A DNA stretch of 64,000 nt. Source: Dermatophagoides farinae. Lineage: Eukaryota; Arthropoda; Arachnida; Sarcoptiformes; Pyroglyphidae. Shown here piece after piece: positions 12,696 through 24,624 of this stretch. Numbering within the stretch: the first letter of the stretch is position 1; each line of letters starts with the position of its first letter. Both the position numbers and the translations under genes were made by a program. The stretch spans positions 6,265,001-6,329,000 of the forward strand of contig NC_134677.1 of NCBI RefSeq assembly GCF_024713945.1. The letters are read 5' to 3'. Under the pieces are notes generated by a model. It saw only the letters and a program-made list of their open reading frames with translations. It did no database searches and had not been told where the DNA came from.

Positions 12696-14903
12696 CATCA
12701 CCACAATTACCAATGTTGATATTTAGTTATGAATATGCAGATGTTGAAAAAGATGATTTGGCCTACCACAACAACAACAACAACAACAACAGATGAAGTA
12801 AATCAAGATTAATTATTAATATAATAAGATGGGTAGGCAGTTGATGATGATGGTTGTCGTTGGCGCTCTAGAAAACAAAACAAAAAAACCTAAACTTATC
12901 TGTCGAATTGAATAATAAAAGGTGCGGTGATGATGTTCGATTTGGTAGCTAGGTCAAATAAATAAAGATAGAACAAATGGATGGACAGGATATATTATAT
13001 TCATCATATAAAGGACATGATGATGATGAGGTTCATAAGAAAGAAAGAAAAAATCTTGCCAAATAAACTTACAAGATAATAAATAATAATATCAAGAATA
13101 AATGGAAAACAATTGGTGAAGATATTGATCTGATCTTGATTTTTGTTTGTTTGTTTGTTGTTTTGTTCTCAAATTACAATAGAAAAAAATGATGATTGGT
13201 AGATTATAACCAGGTAACATTGGAAATATACTTTATATACTTGAAAAAAAAATTTAATCCCGATACCGATGTGAGTGAGTAATTCTGTTCTTTCCGCTCA
13301 AAGGATGTGTGTGTGTGTGTGTTGCTGTGTCATCGAAAACAATAGACAATGAGTAGAATTTGAAATCGGAAGAATTTTCTGATTGAAAAATTTTTCATCC
13401 ATCGAAATTACTATTGCATTGTAAAATAATACAATCGACGAATACCAATTGGAAAAAACAAGAAGATAATTACAATCAAATAGTGATTCGAATAGTTGAA
13501 TTGAGAAAAAAAAAACTGATCGGAAATGAAAGGAATGAACAAATAAACCAAATGCAAGTCACGTCATCATCATATTCGTATTTTTTTTTTAGCTACCAGT
13601 TTGAATTGAAGTAGGGAACAGGAAAAAAAACTTGGATCAGAATCTTATATCTCTATCTATATTTGATGGTGATAGGGCGTTGTCATCGGCATTTTTCAAT
13701 AAAGCCATTGACCAAAAGGAAAAGAAATGAGTATCCAAAGACCAGAGGCCATACAATAATGAAGGTATCATCATAGTGATCAGAATGTTGAGTAAAGATT
13801 TTTATTTTATCACATTCCAAAATACAAAAAAAATGACACCTAAGGGGACGTTTAGATGAATAAACAAATTTGGGAGTGATAAGATAGGTAAAAATAAAAA
13901 ATTTATTAACCAGATCGATCCATAGATGTCGCTGTTATGGATCGTGGATAAATACATTCCAAAAAAAAATTGTATAATTGAATCACATACTGCTACCACA
14001 GTTTATCTTTGATATAAGCAATAATATGAAGAGAAAAAGGCGGTGGATTCATTCTCTTTTGAAACGGATCCATTTCATTTCAATACCACTACTATTTAAA
14101 AATCGTCTGTGTCCAAGATCTACTTCTTTATATGTTTGTGTGTCCATTGTACATGGACCGATTTTGAAGTTAGTCGTATAGTGACAATGGTTGTGTTTAG
14201 TCCTGTTCGTAAAATTTGCGGCCAATTTCGATTTTCTATTAATCATTATCATCTGTCTGTTCTCTTAATTCTCTAAAACTTCGATTTCTTTATACCGATA
14301 TATATTAAGCTCAATTTAGTTAAATTCCATATTCATTGTCTCTGTATTCAATCATTATCATTGTGTCCATCTATGTTTTCATCTTACATTCGATGTGTGT
14401 CAAGTAAAAAAGTTTTCGTGTTCAATTTTGTCGTTTTCATCATCATATATTAGTTTTGTTATTATTGTTGTTTTGGTTTTTCATCATTCAATCAATCCAA
14501 AAAAATAATGGAATGGATTCATCCATCAAATAATGTTGATGATGATTATGATGATATTCGTGTCGACTAATTGAGTAAATGTTGTTGGTGTTTGTGTCAA
14601 TGAATGAAAAGTGTTGGTGTAAATCAGTGTGTTTTGTGTGTTTTGTGTGTGTGTGTGCGTAAATGGTATCGGTCGATCTGATGATTTACATACAGTCATC
14701 TTTTTGCTTCCTCACCACTTTCTTCCATTCTTGTTGTATTTGTGAATCAATGTATCAATTTCATGGTCCTCATGATCCATATCGAATTGATCCATTACAT
14801 TTTTTTTTCTGTATGAATGAATGATTAGATTTCGATGAAATTTTTCATAGCTTTTTCTCCCGTAACCATTTGTCGAATTTTTTCTCCCTTTTTTTGAATT
14901 CTT

Positions 14904-14930
14904 TGATTTCATCCAAAGCAAAACATCATC
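14904..14930 (+). other. Immediate 5' leader with in-frame stop
   Basis: A TGA at 14904-14906 lies in frame nine codons before the ATG at 14931, so the reading frame cannot extend further upstream without splicing. The three bases before the ATG are ATC, giving an A at -3, a favourable context for eukaryotic initiation. The leader just upstream (about 14840-14905) is T/C-rich. No TATA box or clear initiator could be assigned, so the transcription start is unknown. Confidence 0.5.
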
Positions 14931-15531
14931 ATGATTACTGCTGAGGTTGATCTGAATAATATCGACAATGTAAATGAGCCTATTGAATATGATGAAACGT
15001 GCTCATTGCTGCTTCATAGAGCAGAATCATCATCATCATCATCATCCACAACAACAACAAACATCCATCCAAATCAGCTATTATCAAATAAATTGGCCAT
15101 CCATAGCGATGTGAAATGTGATTTATCATTTGATTCATACAATAAAACAACGGCGACCAAAATTTCATCGTCTCAACAAGATCTATTATTGTCATCATCC
15201 TCATCATTCAATTCGATGGTGACAACTGGGCGTTCACCATTTGATCCAATCACTTCAATCAAAAATATCATCATCACGATGAAATTATCATCAACCGCAA
15301 CTACTAGTTCATCATCATCATCGTCTTCCTCAATCACATCATCATCAATGAAATCAACATCAGCCACACCTCATCATTCAATAGTGTTCCATAAAAATGT
15401 CATTATTCGAAAATCTATTCTAGCTCAAAATGCCAAAATGCCCAAATCAACGATAACATTACCGATTATTATAATGGTATTGTTAACAACATTGCTCACA
15501 ACTACCATACAGTCATCATCAGCCAGACAAG
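14931..15531 (+). CDS. First coding exon of an unidentified secreted or membrane protein (Ser-rich N-terminus plus signal-like segment)
   Basis: This is the one well-supported coding segment: 200 complete codons plus the first base of codon 201. An open frame of this length is not expected by chance at this base composition. Mixed-composition blocks (residues about 1-31, 44-86, 93-124 and 149-200) alternate with poly-Ser/Thr runs encoded by TCA/TCC and ACA repeats (33-43, 88-92, 125-139). Residues about 175-193 are hydrophobic (ITLPIIIMVLLTTLLTTTI), preceded by basic residues and followed by SSSARQ, a plausible signal-peptidase site after the Ala at 198. The frame then meets CAAG|GTAGCA, a good donor at 15531/15532 (phase 1); beyond it the frame turns T-rich and soon stops. 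A phase-1 intron just after a signal peptide is common in genes for modular extracellular proteins. Translation may start at Met1, giving a long hydrophilic N-terminus (type II anchor), or at Met170, giving a classical signal peptide. I recognise no family. Confidence 0.72.
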
Positions 15532-15815
15532 GTAGCATTTCATTTCTTTTTTTATATATATATATCAATACTTTAAGTTTTATTCGATCTTGGTTTTCAA
15601 AATGCAATTGATCTATTGAAAAATTAAGTTTTCATATACTTATTATCGTTGGACAGAAAAAAAATTGCTAAATTTCCGTTTCAATAATGGCGTGTTTCAA
15701 CTCCGAAAAAGCGCACACATCACAATGAATTGAAAAAATGATTGGTCATACATCCTTCTTGTGTCGATTGTCCATTTTTATTTTATTTTAGTTTTTCTCT
15801 ACTGCATTTTCTTAG
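15532..15815 (+). other. Start of the intron after exon 1; possible short intron
   Basis: The donor GTAGCA at 15532-15537 follows the coding exon. The nearest good acceptor is TTTCTTAG at 15808-15815, preceded by a pyrimidine-rich tract (TTTTTCTCTACTGCATTT) that would define a 284-nt intron. The interval itself is A/T-rich with scattered stops in all + frames, as expected of an intron. Whether splicing uses this acceptor or one far downstream cannot be decided from the sequence. Confidence 0.4.
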
Positions 15816-15901
15816 ATTGTCAGTTTATATTAGACACATGGGCATCGGTTTGTTTCCTATGTTTGCATTTGTATGTGTGTGTTTCTGGATTCGGTCAATG
15901 A
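15816..15901 (+). CDS. Possible second (terminal) exon, low confidence
   Basis: Joining the phase-1 donor at 15531 to the acceptor ending at 15815 keeps the frame open for 28 more residues, starting DCQFILDTWASV and ending at a TGA (15899-15901). Four cysteines lie in this short tail. With cleavage after Ala198 the product would be a secreted peptide of about 30 residues. Against this, the last third is written by a TG microsatellite (15871-15882) and no family resemblance is seen. The acceptor is good but good acceptors are common in T-rich DNA. Confidence 0.2.
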
Positions 15902-16223
15902 CAAGATAACACATAACGACAAAACCAATAAGTGGTTTGTATTTGTTTGTATGTGTGTGTGTGTGTGTATAATGCCGGGGATCATCATCAACACCCGAAA
16001 CAGACATTTGAAACATGCTTACATTTTTCCAAACATTTTTTTAGACATGGACATTTCATACATTTGTACCTAAATGTTGTTGATGCCATTATGGTTTTAT
16101 TGTGTTTAAGTCATAATTTTTTTTTCTTTTTTTTGGTTTCAAACCATGTTGTCATCATCATGATCGTAGTCATCATACTGATCATGATCATCGTTGTCAG
16201 AATGTGCGTTTACCATAACCGTT

Positions 16224-16265
16224 ATAATAATAATAATAATAATAATGATGATCATCATCATCATT
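16224..16265. repeat. Compound ATA/GAT/ATC microsatellite
   Basis: TAA-type units pass into GATG and then ATC units. Confidence 0.9.
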
Positions 16266-17152
16266 TGTTATAAATAAATCATTCAAATCACAGTATAAAC
16301 AGTGGCATTCTTTCTACTGACATACTGGGCTTCATACATACCGTCATTTTTTTTTTGGTTGATCAACTGTCGACCGACCAAAAAACGAATGATATTGATG
16401 TTGATGATGATGATGATGAAACTATTCAACTAAATCAGCATCAACCATCATAATAATAATAATGATCATCATCATCATCATCATCAAAAAAAAACATTCG
16501 AATATTGCACAACTGAGACTAATTGTGTCTCGTACAGAAAAAAAAGCTTTCATTTTCTCTTTTTTTTCTGGATTTCCTTAATTTTTTTTTTCGTTATACA
16601 TTACTTCTTATTGTTGTTGTTGTTGTTAGAAAGAGATTTGTGTGATGTGTCACTGTGTGAATAGAATAAGAACGGAAGAATATATATTACTCACTTGTAT
16701 AAGATGATGGAAAAAAAAGTGAATTAATTAAATCAAAAATGAACAACAACAGCAATGATATTATTAGTCAGTATATGAAAGAAAAAAAATGAAATCATGA
16801 TTCGTTAGCAATATTCTTCTTCTTTTTTTTATTTATTTATCTCAAGTTGATGTATCGAGATACAATAATAATAATGATGATGATGATACAATCATTTTTT
16901 GTTTGGAAATGAAAAAAAAACTCTTTAGATGGCAATTGTATAAATGCCAATCTTACAAGAATACAATGTGTGTATGTGATGAGAATTGAGTTTATTTTTT
17001 ACGCCAATAATAATATTGTGTGTTTATCTTTAATAATAATTAATGTTTTGTTTTGTATACGCCGCTTTCTTGGTTTAGATCATACAAGTAAAATATGAAA
17101 GATATGGGAGAGATAGAGAGAAAGAAAAATGAAAATGATGAAATCAAAATGT

Positions 17153-17301
17153 TGATGATGATGATGATGATGATGATGAGACCGAATGGAGACATTTGGG
17201 ATTTTTTTCTATTTGTTTTAGTTGTTGCTGTTGATGATGATGATGATGATGATGATGTTTGCAATGATTGTTGACAATCTTGACGACGACGACGACGACG
17301 A
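17153..17301. repeat. Cluster of TGA, GAT and GAC arrays
   Basis: TGA units at 17153-17179, GAT units at 17232-17257 and GAC units at 17282-17301 share one 150-bp stretch. Several of the frames they open look like acidic or histidine-rich proteins but are repeat artefacts. Confidence 0.9.
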
Positions 17302-17826
17302 TGACTACAATGTTGATGATACAAAAAGACAAGAAGGATTGTCATCGACTATCGTAATCGGATTTTTTTGTTTTGCTCTTTTCAAAGTAAAAAAAAATGA
17401 GAATTCTCTTATCATTTCTCATCATCATCGTTTTGGACAGAATGTAATGATTTTTTACTATTCATCATTCACTCATCATCATAGAATACGATGGGAGAAT
17501 CACGTCTTTTTTTCTTGTTATTGTTTCGTTGTTTTGGAGTCATAATTAAAATTGTAACATTGACGATTCATCAAATGTATTCGTTTTTGATTATTTACTA
17601 CAGAAAAAACTTTGTTGTGTTCAGACCAAAGGTCATCGTATAAGGATTGTTTTTTTTTGTCATTTTGCTTTGACCAATCAAGTTCATTGTTGATGTATAT
17701 TCTTGGTTTACAAATAAATACTATGATGATGATGTTTATAATGAATGAATGATGTAAGAAGAATGGGATGTTATTGTCTTTTTTGTGTGTGTGTGTGCGT
17801 GTGTTGGCCAAAAGCGGCTAACGACA

Positions 17827-17850
17827 ATGATGATGATGATGATGATGATG
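17827..17850. repeat. TGA microsatellite
   Basis: Eight TGA/ATG units. Confidence 0.9.
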
Positions 17851-19570
17851 GCCATTTTTCGACTCATTGAACCGTTGAGCCGCGATCCATCTTCAACATA
17901 TAACAACTGAAAAACATAAACACAACGAATATGGATGGATAGAGGCCAGAATGGAATGATTTTTTTTTTTTTTTTTGTTGATTATTTCTCAAGCTGTTCA
18001 TCTGTTTCTAGTCACTTTTTTTTGCCATTCTGAATCTATTCGACTGTAATAAGATGACTGATCGGTTCATTGGTTGATGAACTATAGTTTTTTTTGTTTT
18101 TTTTTTCTCCAATATTCTTGTCGGATTGATTGTCAAATATTGGCGTCATGTAAATGGGTTTTTTGAATTTCCCTGTCACCAATTTCAATTCGAAATTATC
18201 CAAGTGTTATTTGATTTTGATGAGATCGTATCCGTAATGGTATATCGTTATATGAGAATAAGAGCTATTATGAATAAAAATCAATGGGTGATAATATTTG
18301 ACAATTGTGCATAAATATATATTTTTTTGTAGGATGCATTACCATTAGATTATTTGATGGAAATGGAATACTACAGAATTGAATGAAATGAATTTCAAAG
18401 AGAAAAAAAAAACAAACACACACACACACACTAACCTGTCATGAATGTGTCTTTTGTTGTTATTGGTGAATATCTATCTTGTTTGTAGTCAACTATTAGG
18501 TTGTAATTTGCCCTGTCTTGTTTGGCATTTTTTTTTACTCAATTTCATATTCCATATACATGATGGTAATGTAATGTAGAACTAAACATGAACCAATCAT
18601 TGTTGTTCATCACAATGAATTGAATTCAATGAATGAATGACTTGAATGATCGAATCCATACAGACGGCTGGATGGTTGATCATCATCATCATCATCATCA
18701 TTGTCTATGGTCAGAATGGTGTATGATTGTTAGCGGTGGTAGTAGTTTCAAATTGCAATCACCAGATTGTTTTTGGCCAGTTCGACCGACCAACAAGGTG
18801 TCTTCTTTCTCATTCATTCACTTGTAGCCACTAACAAGACATGTCCAAATTTTTTATTCAATACATCGAATTTATATGTTTTGGTTCCTTAGGTTTGGCT
18901 AGGTTTTTTTTCATTATAACAATTTTTTCCTAGTTGTTCATTCATTTTTGAACGTATCTTAAGGGTCTCCGATTGACCCATTACAACGATTTGAAGCTTG
19001 ATCAATTACTATTGCCTTCGTTCTCATCCAATCATTAGAGCCTGTCATTTTTTTAGTTGTTGTTGTTGTTGCTATATCTGGTCAAAATCTAGTTTTTTTT
19101 TGACTAATCGAACGTGGTTTGGTGAATGTAAACCAAAACAACAACAACAAGTTGAGCAGTCAGTCAACAAGGTTGAATGGTGGTGGTGAATGAAATTGGG
19201 AGACGCGAATATGTACGTTTCTATCCACACTGTCCAAACTAAAATAATAACTTGGTCGGCCGAATGAATTATGATGGCTACATGTTGATTTGACCGATTT
19301 GAAAAAAAAATAAGAAAAACCACCGAAATACAAAGAGAGTTGAATTACATGCACACATTTTCATACGAACTCTAACCTTTAGTTTGTTTTTCAAGAATAA
19401 GGTGTATTCCACATACTTTCATATATATACACACAAACACACATCATTCGATCCGTTTTTTTTGTAGGTTTGTAAACTATTTTTTGGTTGTTGTTCCATC
19501 ATACAATCGTCCGAAATGGTACCATTTTATTATTTGCTTTTCCTATCGTTTAGAAGTATATCATAACTTT

Positions 19571-19639
19571 AATTACACCTCGTTTAAAATTCGAAACCAT
19601 TTGCCATGCTAGCCCCACCACATTATATGTTTAACGAGG
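19571..19639. mobile_element. Possible second pogo-like terminal-repeat fragment
   Basis: The left arm AATTACACCTCGTTTAA (19571-19587) matches the end of the 59946 element at 16 of 17 positions. An inverted counterpart GTTTAACGAGG lies at 19629-19639. The outer boundaries and a TA duplication cannot be placed, so this looks like an eroded relative rather than an intact copy. Confidence 0.25.
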
Positions 19640-21245
19640 AAATTTTTTGCTGTTGTTGTTGTTGTTATTGTTTGTATAGAATGAATGACCAAAAAGATCA
19701 GACGACGTCCGGTCGTCATCATCATCATCATGGTCGTTGTTTAATTTATTATACGTTTCAATGTCTCTAGGTCTTAAACGACAATCAGAAATGAAAATAT
19801 TTGTTTTAGTTTGAATTTTTCTTTCTTCTTCTTCAATTCTTTGCATTAATTTCGATTTCGTGAATAATAAGGAAACCTTATATACATTTGCTACCAAAAA
19901 ATTTTTTTTTATGACTAACTAAATCGAATGAATTGAAATGAATAAATTGTTCATTTGACGAGCTTTGAATAATTGATTAAATATAAAAAAGAATTTAACG
20001 TGACAATGATTATATACATTTAACATTTTTTTTGTTGTTGTTGAAGACGTCATTTTCATTTCCATCAAATGATTATTATCATCATCATCATCATCAATTG
20101 ATTTAATGAAGACAATGAAATGAATTCATACGTGGTTATATCAATTGTATGTGTGTTTGTTTGTATACAAATGCTTGCTTGTTTTTAATGGGCTAATATC
20201 ATTCACGTCAATCACATTTGGAACACACACACATACACAAACACAAACACATGAATACAATTGACGATGCTATTGTCATTTTCGTTATATTCAAGTTTTG
20301 AGAACAACATCTGAGACATGCTTGCATTTGTTTGTTGATCATCGATCGAATAAGTATGTTTGTCAGTTTATGGAACAACCTCAACAGGAATAAACTGAAT
20401 TGAGCTGAATGAATCCCGAATGAAATGGCTTTAGATGGATTTTCCTTTCTTTCTCTCTATCTTTCTATCTTTGAACGATTGTCAGTGGCAATTTTTCATG
20501 TGTCGACACAATGGTTGAATTCATTTGATCGTTGTCGTTGTTGTTTTTTTTCAGAATTTTTTTCTTGAAACCAGAAAAATACTATTTATTGCTTTTACCA
20601 ATTCTGTTTTTTTTTTTGCTCATTCTCTCCTGCGTATTAACGTTCCAATTGAGTGATATTTTTTTCGATGATTTCCAGAAAAAAAACAGCAGAAAGAAAG
20701 CTAATGTTTTGTTCCACAAATAGTAAAAAATAAAAATGGCCAAAAAAAACCATCAAAGCTTTAATTCGATCTTATATTTTGGACAATTACGATAATCGAC
20801 TCATCGTCATCGTCATCATCATCATCATCGTCATCGGTTGTAATCGTATCACGGCATATAGCTTTGAAATGTTTGTTTGTGTGTGTGTGTGTTGTGATGC
20901 CAGAATGGAACTTTTGAAAAACATTTTGAGAATACTTTCGTATTTATTTGTCTCTGTTTGTATATATGAAATTCGATAAGATTTATTCTATGGCATTTCT
21001 GTTTCCAAGAATTAGACTCTCTTGATAAGACCCTTTTCGATCCATGCCTGAGTATGTGTGTGTGTGTGTGTAAAAGTGTTTATGTTCTCTGATCACGAAT
21101 TTTCTTGATGAAAATACAGCAAACAAAAAAGAATTAGTTCAATTTCGCACTTTGTTAACCGATGCATGCTTTATTAAATAAAAAAAATATATCCGTGATT
21201 GTGATGACATATGCATATGATTACGTTTTGTCTTTTGGAATTTCA

Positions 21246-21265
21246 TTTTTTTTTTTTTTTTTTTT
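21246..21265 (+). repeat. T20 homopolymer
   Basis: Uninterrupted run of 20 T. Confidence 0.9.
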
Positions 21266-21543
21266 GGTCAGATACTGTGTACTTTATCATTGAAGTAGAT
21301 GCTGTTGCTTTTTTTTCTGGCCTTAATTGCTTAATTTGAATAATTTTTCTGATAATTATGGCATAAATCTCTGTTGTTGTTTTATTGTTGATGTGAAAGT
21401 AAATTTGATTTGATTGAGAACGTGTCTTTCTCTTTTCTTTCACTCTTTTTTTTTTCTTGAAATGAATTGGAGTGGTCCATCGCACCGTTATAATAACATA
21501 GTATTATATGATGATGATGAGAGTGATCATTATGGTAACGGAA

Positions 21544-21566
21544 AGAGAGAGAGAGAGAGAGAGAGA
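21544..21566. repeat. GA microsatellite
   Basis: Eleven AG units. Long GA runs are uncommon here compared with TG. Confidence 0.9.
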
Positions 21567-23661
21567 CAATCCTTCATTGCTTATTATTATTGGTGTGCAT
21601 ATTAAATTCATTCAAACCAAAATATTTTTGATCATTTGAATAATGACGGGCAAATAGTTGTGGTTGGTCATATGATGATGATGATGATTATCAAATCATA
21701 TCTCGAGCCTGTCATGAACTTGTTTGAATGATGATGATTGTGAATGATAATGATTTTCATAAAAATAAAAACCTAAAAACAGAGAGAATCGTTTTCACTG
21801 ATCCAAATGGTTATGTGGTTGAATTTTTATCGTTAATTGCGATCCATTTTTACTTCAACCCCATATGGTTCAAAAATTTAAATTTCATTTTCCATAGCCA
21901 TCATTATAGCGATGATGATGATGATGATGATAAAATGCCAACAATGAAATCAAATTTACATTTAATGATCATAATGTGATGGTAGTTGAGACGTTTTTTT
22001 TCTCTTTTTTCTTTCCTTGTCCTGCAAACACGTGCTGTGGCTTTTCTGACATTTTGAATTTTTTTTTTTGCACAATTATTCTACCCACACACATACATCA
22101 TTTCATAATAACGATGTTGAATGATGCAATATGATGTTTTTTCTGATCTATAGATGATAGTAAGAGACATACTCGAATTTCCATTTCCGTTGGCAACAGC
22201 AGATTGATCATTTAATTGAATCTCTACTATTCAGTAACATCGAACATTAATATCAAAATAACAATGATGGATATCACTTGAATATCAATTCCTCTGTTTC
22301 AAGTTCCGTTACACATAAGATGGTAACATTATCCGAAAATGTCCAAAAGTGGTGAATGATTAAAAATTGGTTTTTTTATCTAAAAAAGCTAGTTCATTCG
22401 GTTGAACAAATGAAATGAATTCATCCATGCCGAACAATCGATGATGGAATTCAAGCTTTTTACAATCCTTTTTTTCAAGTTTATTTGCTATTGCTGATCA
22501 ATCAGTTATGATTCTTCGAAAAAAAAGTCAGTCGATTCGATTTGTCCAAACTATATTGAACTGTTTAAGTTTTCCATTATGTTTTTTCGACAGCCATTTG
22601 ATCGATATGTTTTAACGTTATGGATGACTGAATGGATTGATTATTATGATGATGATGATGATGAGTTGGAAAAAAACAGTCCAAAACAACGGATTCAGTT
22701 TGCAACGACCGGTTTTTTCTATTTTCCGGGTAAAAAAAAAGTTCGTGACATTACTCTGGTTGAAAAAAAATCATCATAAAAATTTCGAAATAATAGAATA
22801 AAATTGGCAATGGCCATGGTGATCCCGATCTATCAAATGATGGTGATGATGACCAATAATAAGATTTGTGTTATTTGTACCCATTGTTGTGTTACTATTT
22901 AATCGAACAATTGATGAAACGAGTTAATTAACTTTCTTCTTTTTTTTCGCCAATTTATTTTCTGGTCATCATTAGATATTGATTATGATTGATCATGTTC
23001 AGGCGAAAGGTGAATACAATAATACAATACCGACTCACACGCACATACCGGTACTTTTCTTTGTCGGAATTGTAAGGCAAATTTTTTTCGCCTTTTTCAA
23101 TTCAACGGTACACAAGACAATTTTTGACATAATCAAAACAATTCAGATCGAATCATAATGTTGATGTTGATGATGATGCCTACCTTCATGATGAATGAAT
23201 AGTATGATATGATTTGATCTTTTTTTTTCTATTGAATGGATTTTTTTCTTCAAATTCGTCATGCACAAATGTGTTTGCCTGTATTTGAGAAAGAAAGATA
23301 GAGATAGCGAAAAAAAGGGAAAAAAAATTCGCACCGTTTGAATTCACAAAAAAAAATTCAATCATGATTAGATCTCAGGGAAAAATTCGATTTGGTCAGC
23401 CAAAATAAAAAAAAAAGAAATTCGTTTTTTTACATAAATTTTTGAAGCCCACATACACACACACTTTTATGGCAATTTAATTAAGTGATTTTCAAATGTC
23501 ATCGCTGAATATATTTTTTTCTTTTTCATTTTTTTTTTGTTGCATCACACTTCATATCTATGATATTTATGATTCGGTCGATTTCATTGAAATTACGAAG
23601 AAAAAATGTAGTAGTTATTATCATCATTTCTGTTGGCCACTGTTGTAATTTATTTATATAA

Positions 23662-23682
23662 TTTTTTTTTTTTTTTTTTTTT
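23662..23682 (+). repeat. T21 homopolymer
   Basis: Uninterrupted run of 21 T. Confidence 0.9.
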
Positions 23683-23862
23683 GGTGGTTTTCCAAGAAAT
23701 TTAAAATTTCGTTTTCTCATTTACATATCTGATTTATTTATTTTTTTTCAAAAGAAAAGAAAATAACGAAGAATTTATTCAATTTTATATTTTGAATTTT
23801 TTTTCTTTGCCATTTCTTTGATCCATAGAGTAGTATCTCTAAATTTATTGACATTCGTGGGC

Positions 23863-23887
23863 GTTGTTGTTGTTGTTGTTGTTGTTG
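23863..23887. repeat. GTT microsatellite
   Basis: Eight GTT units. Confidence 0.9.
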
Positions 23888-24556
23888 CTTACTTCGGTGG
23901 CCATCCACCAAATTAGCTTATTTGTGTTTATCTGTCTTTCTTTCTCTCTCTCTCTTTCTGTGTGTATGTATATCATGTTATAATTGTATCAATATCATTA
24001 AATAATCTTTTATATGGTGGTGCAGCGATAATGATTACCGGCGTATGTTCATTCATTCCGAATAAAAAAAATATTCGAATTTTCTATCAAAATTATTCTC
24101 ATCATCATCATCATCATCATTGATCGAATGATCATTTACCACATCGTTGAATAGCATCAATAGCATCAGTATTATTATTATTATTATTATCATAATCATC
24201 GCCACGATGATGATTGCTAGGAGCAAATTGATAAAGAAAAAAAACCTGAATAAACGATAGTGATAGAATTTTTTGTTTTACTCATATCGATTCCGTATGT
24301 TGTAAGCTTTTGCATGTAAAGTAGTATCATCATTCTCATCATCACCTTATCACATTTTTGTACGGGTGTGGTGCAGGATTTTTTTTTTTTGGTTTCGCAT
24401 CATAGTTTAAATGTTTCTTCTTCTTTTATTTTATTTTTTTTTTTTTTGTTTTCATATTCTTCTTGTGTAATAATAATAATAATAATACCTTTAAATAATA
24501 TTCGAGGTAGCTCAATCAACACATAGCAAGAGAATAGTAGACCGTTTTGGCGGTAG

Positions 24557-24624
24557 TATGATGATGATGATGATGATAATGATAATGATGATGGTAGTAG
24601 TGGTGGTGGTGATGGTGATGGTAG
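24557..24624. repeat. Compound ATG/AAT/GGT microsatellite
   Basis: ATG units shade into GATAAT, GTA, GGT and GATGGT units over 68 bases. Related ATC/CAC units follow at about 24700-24726. Confidence 0.9.

Larger units (their letters stand above)
1..14903. other. Non-coding, repeat-rich stretch upstream of the exon
   Basis: No open frame here combines length, mixed composition and splice or start context well enough to be called a gene. Frames of 60 to about 113 codons run through CA/TG, ATG or GTT arrays and give poly-Cys/Val, poly-Met or poly-Leu stretches. The sequence is AT-rich with frequent A8-A10 and T8-T10 tracts. Structured spots within it (a three-arm foldback near 1151, palindromes at 2488 and 4826, a CpG hairpin at 8816) are listed separately. 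It is probably intergenic, with the 5' leader of the gene at 14931 at its right end. Weakly transcribed RNAs or short UTR exons cannot be excluded from sequence alone. Confidence 0.6.
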
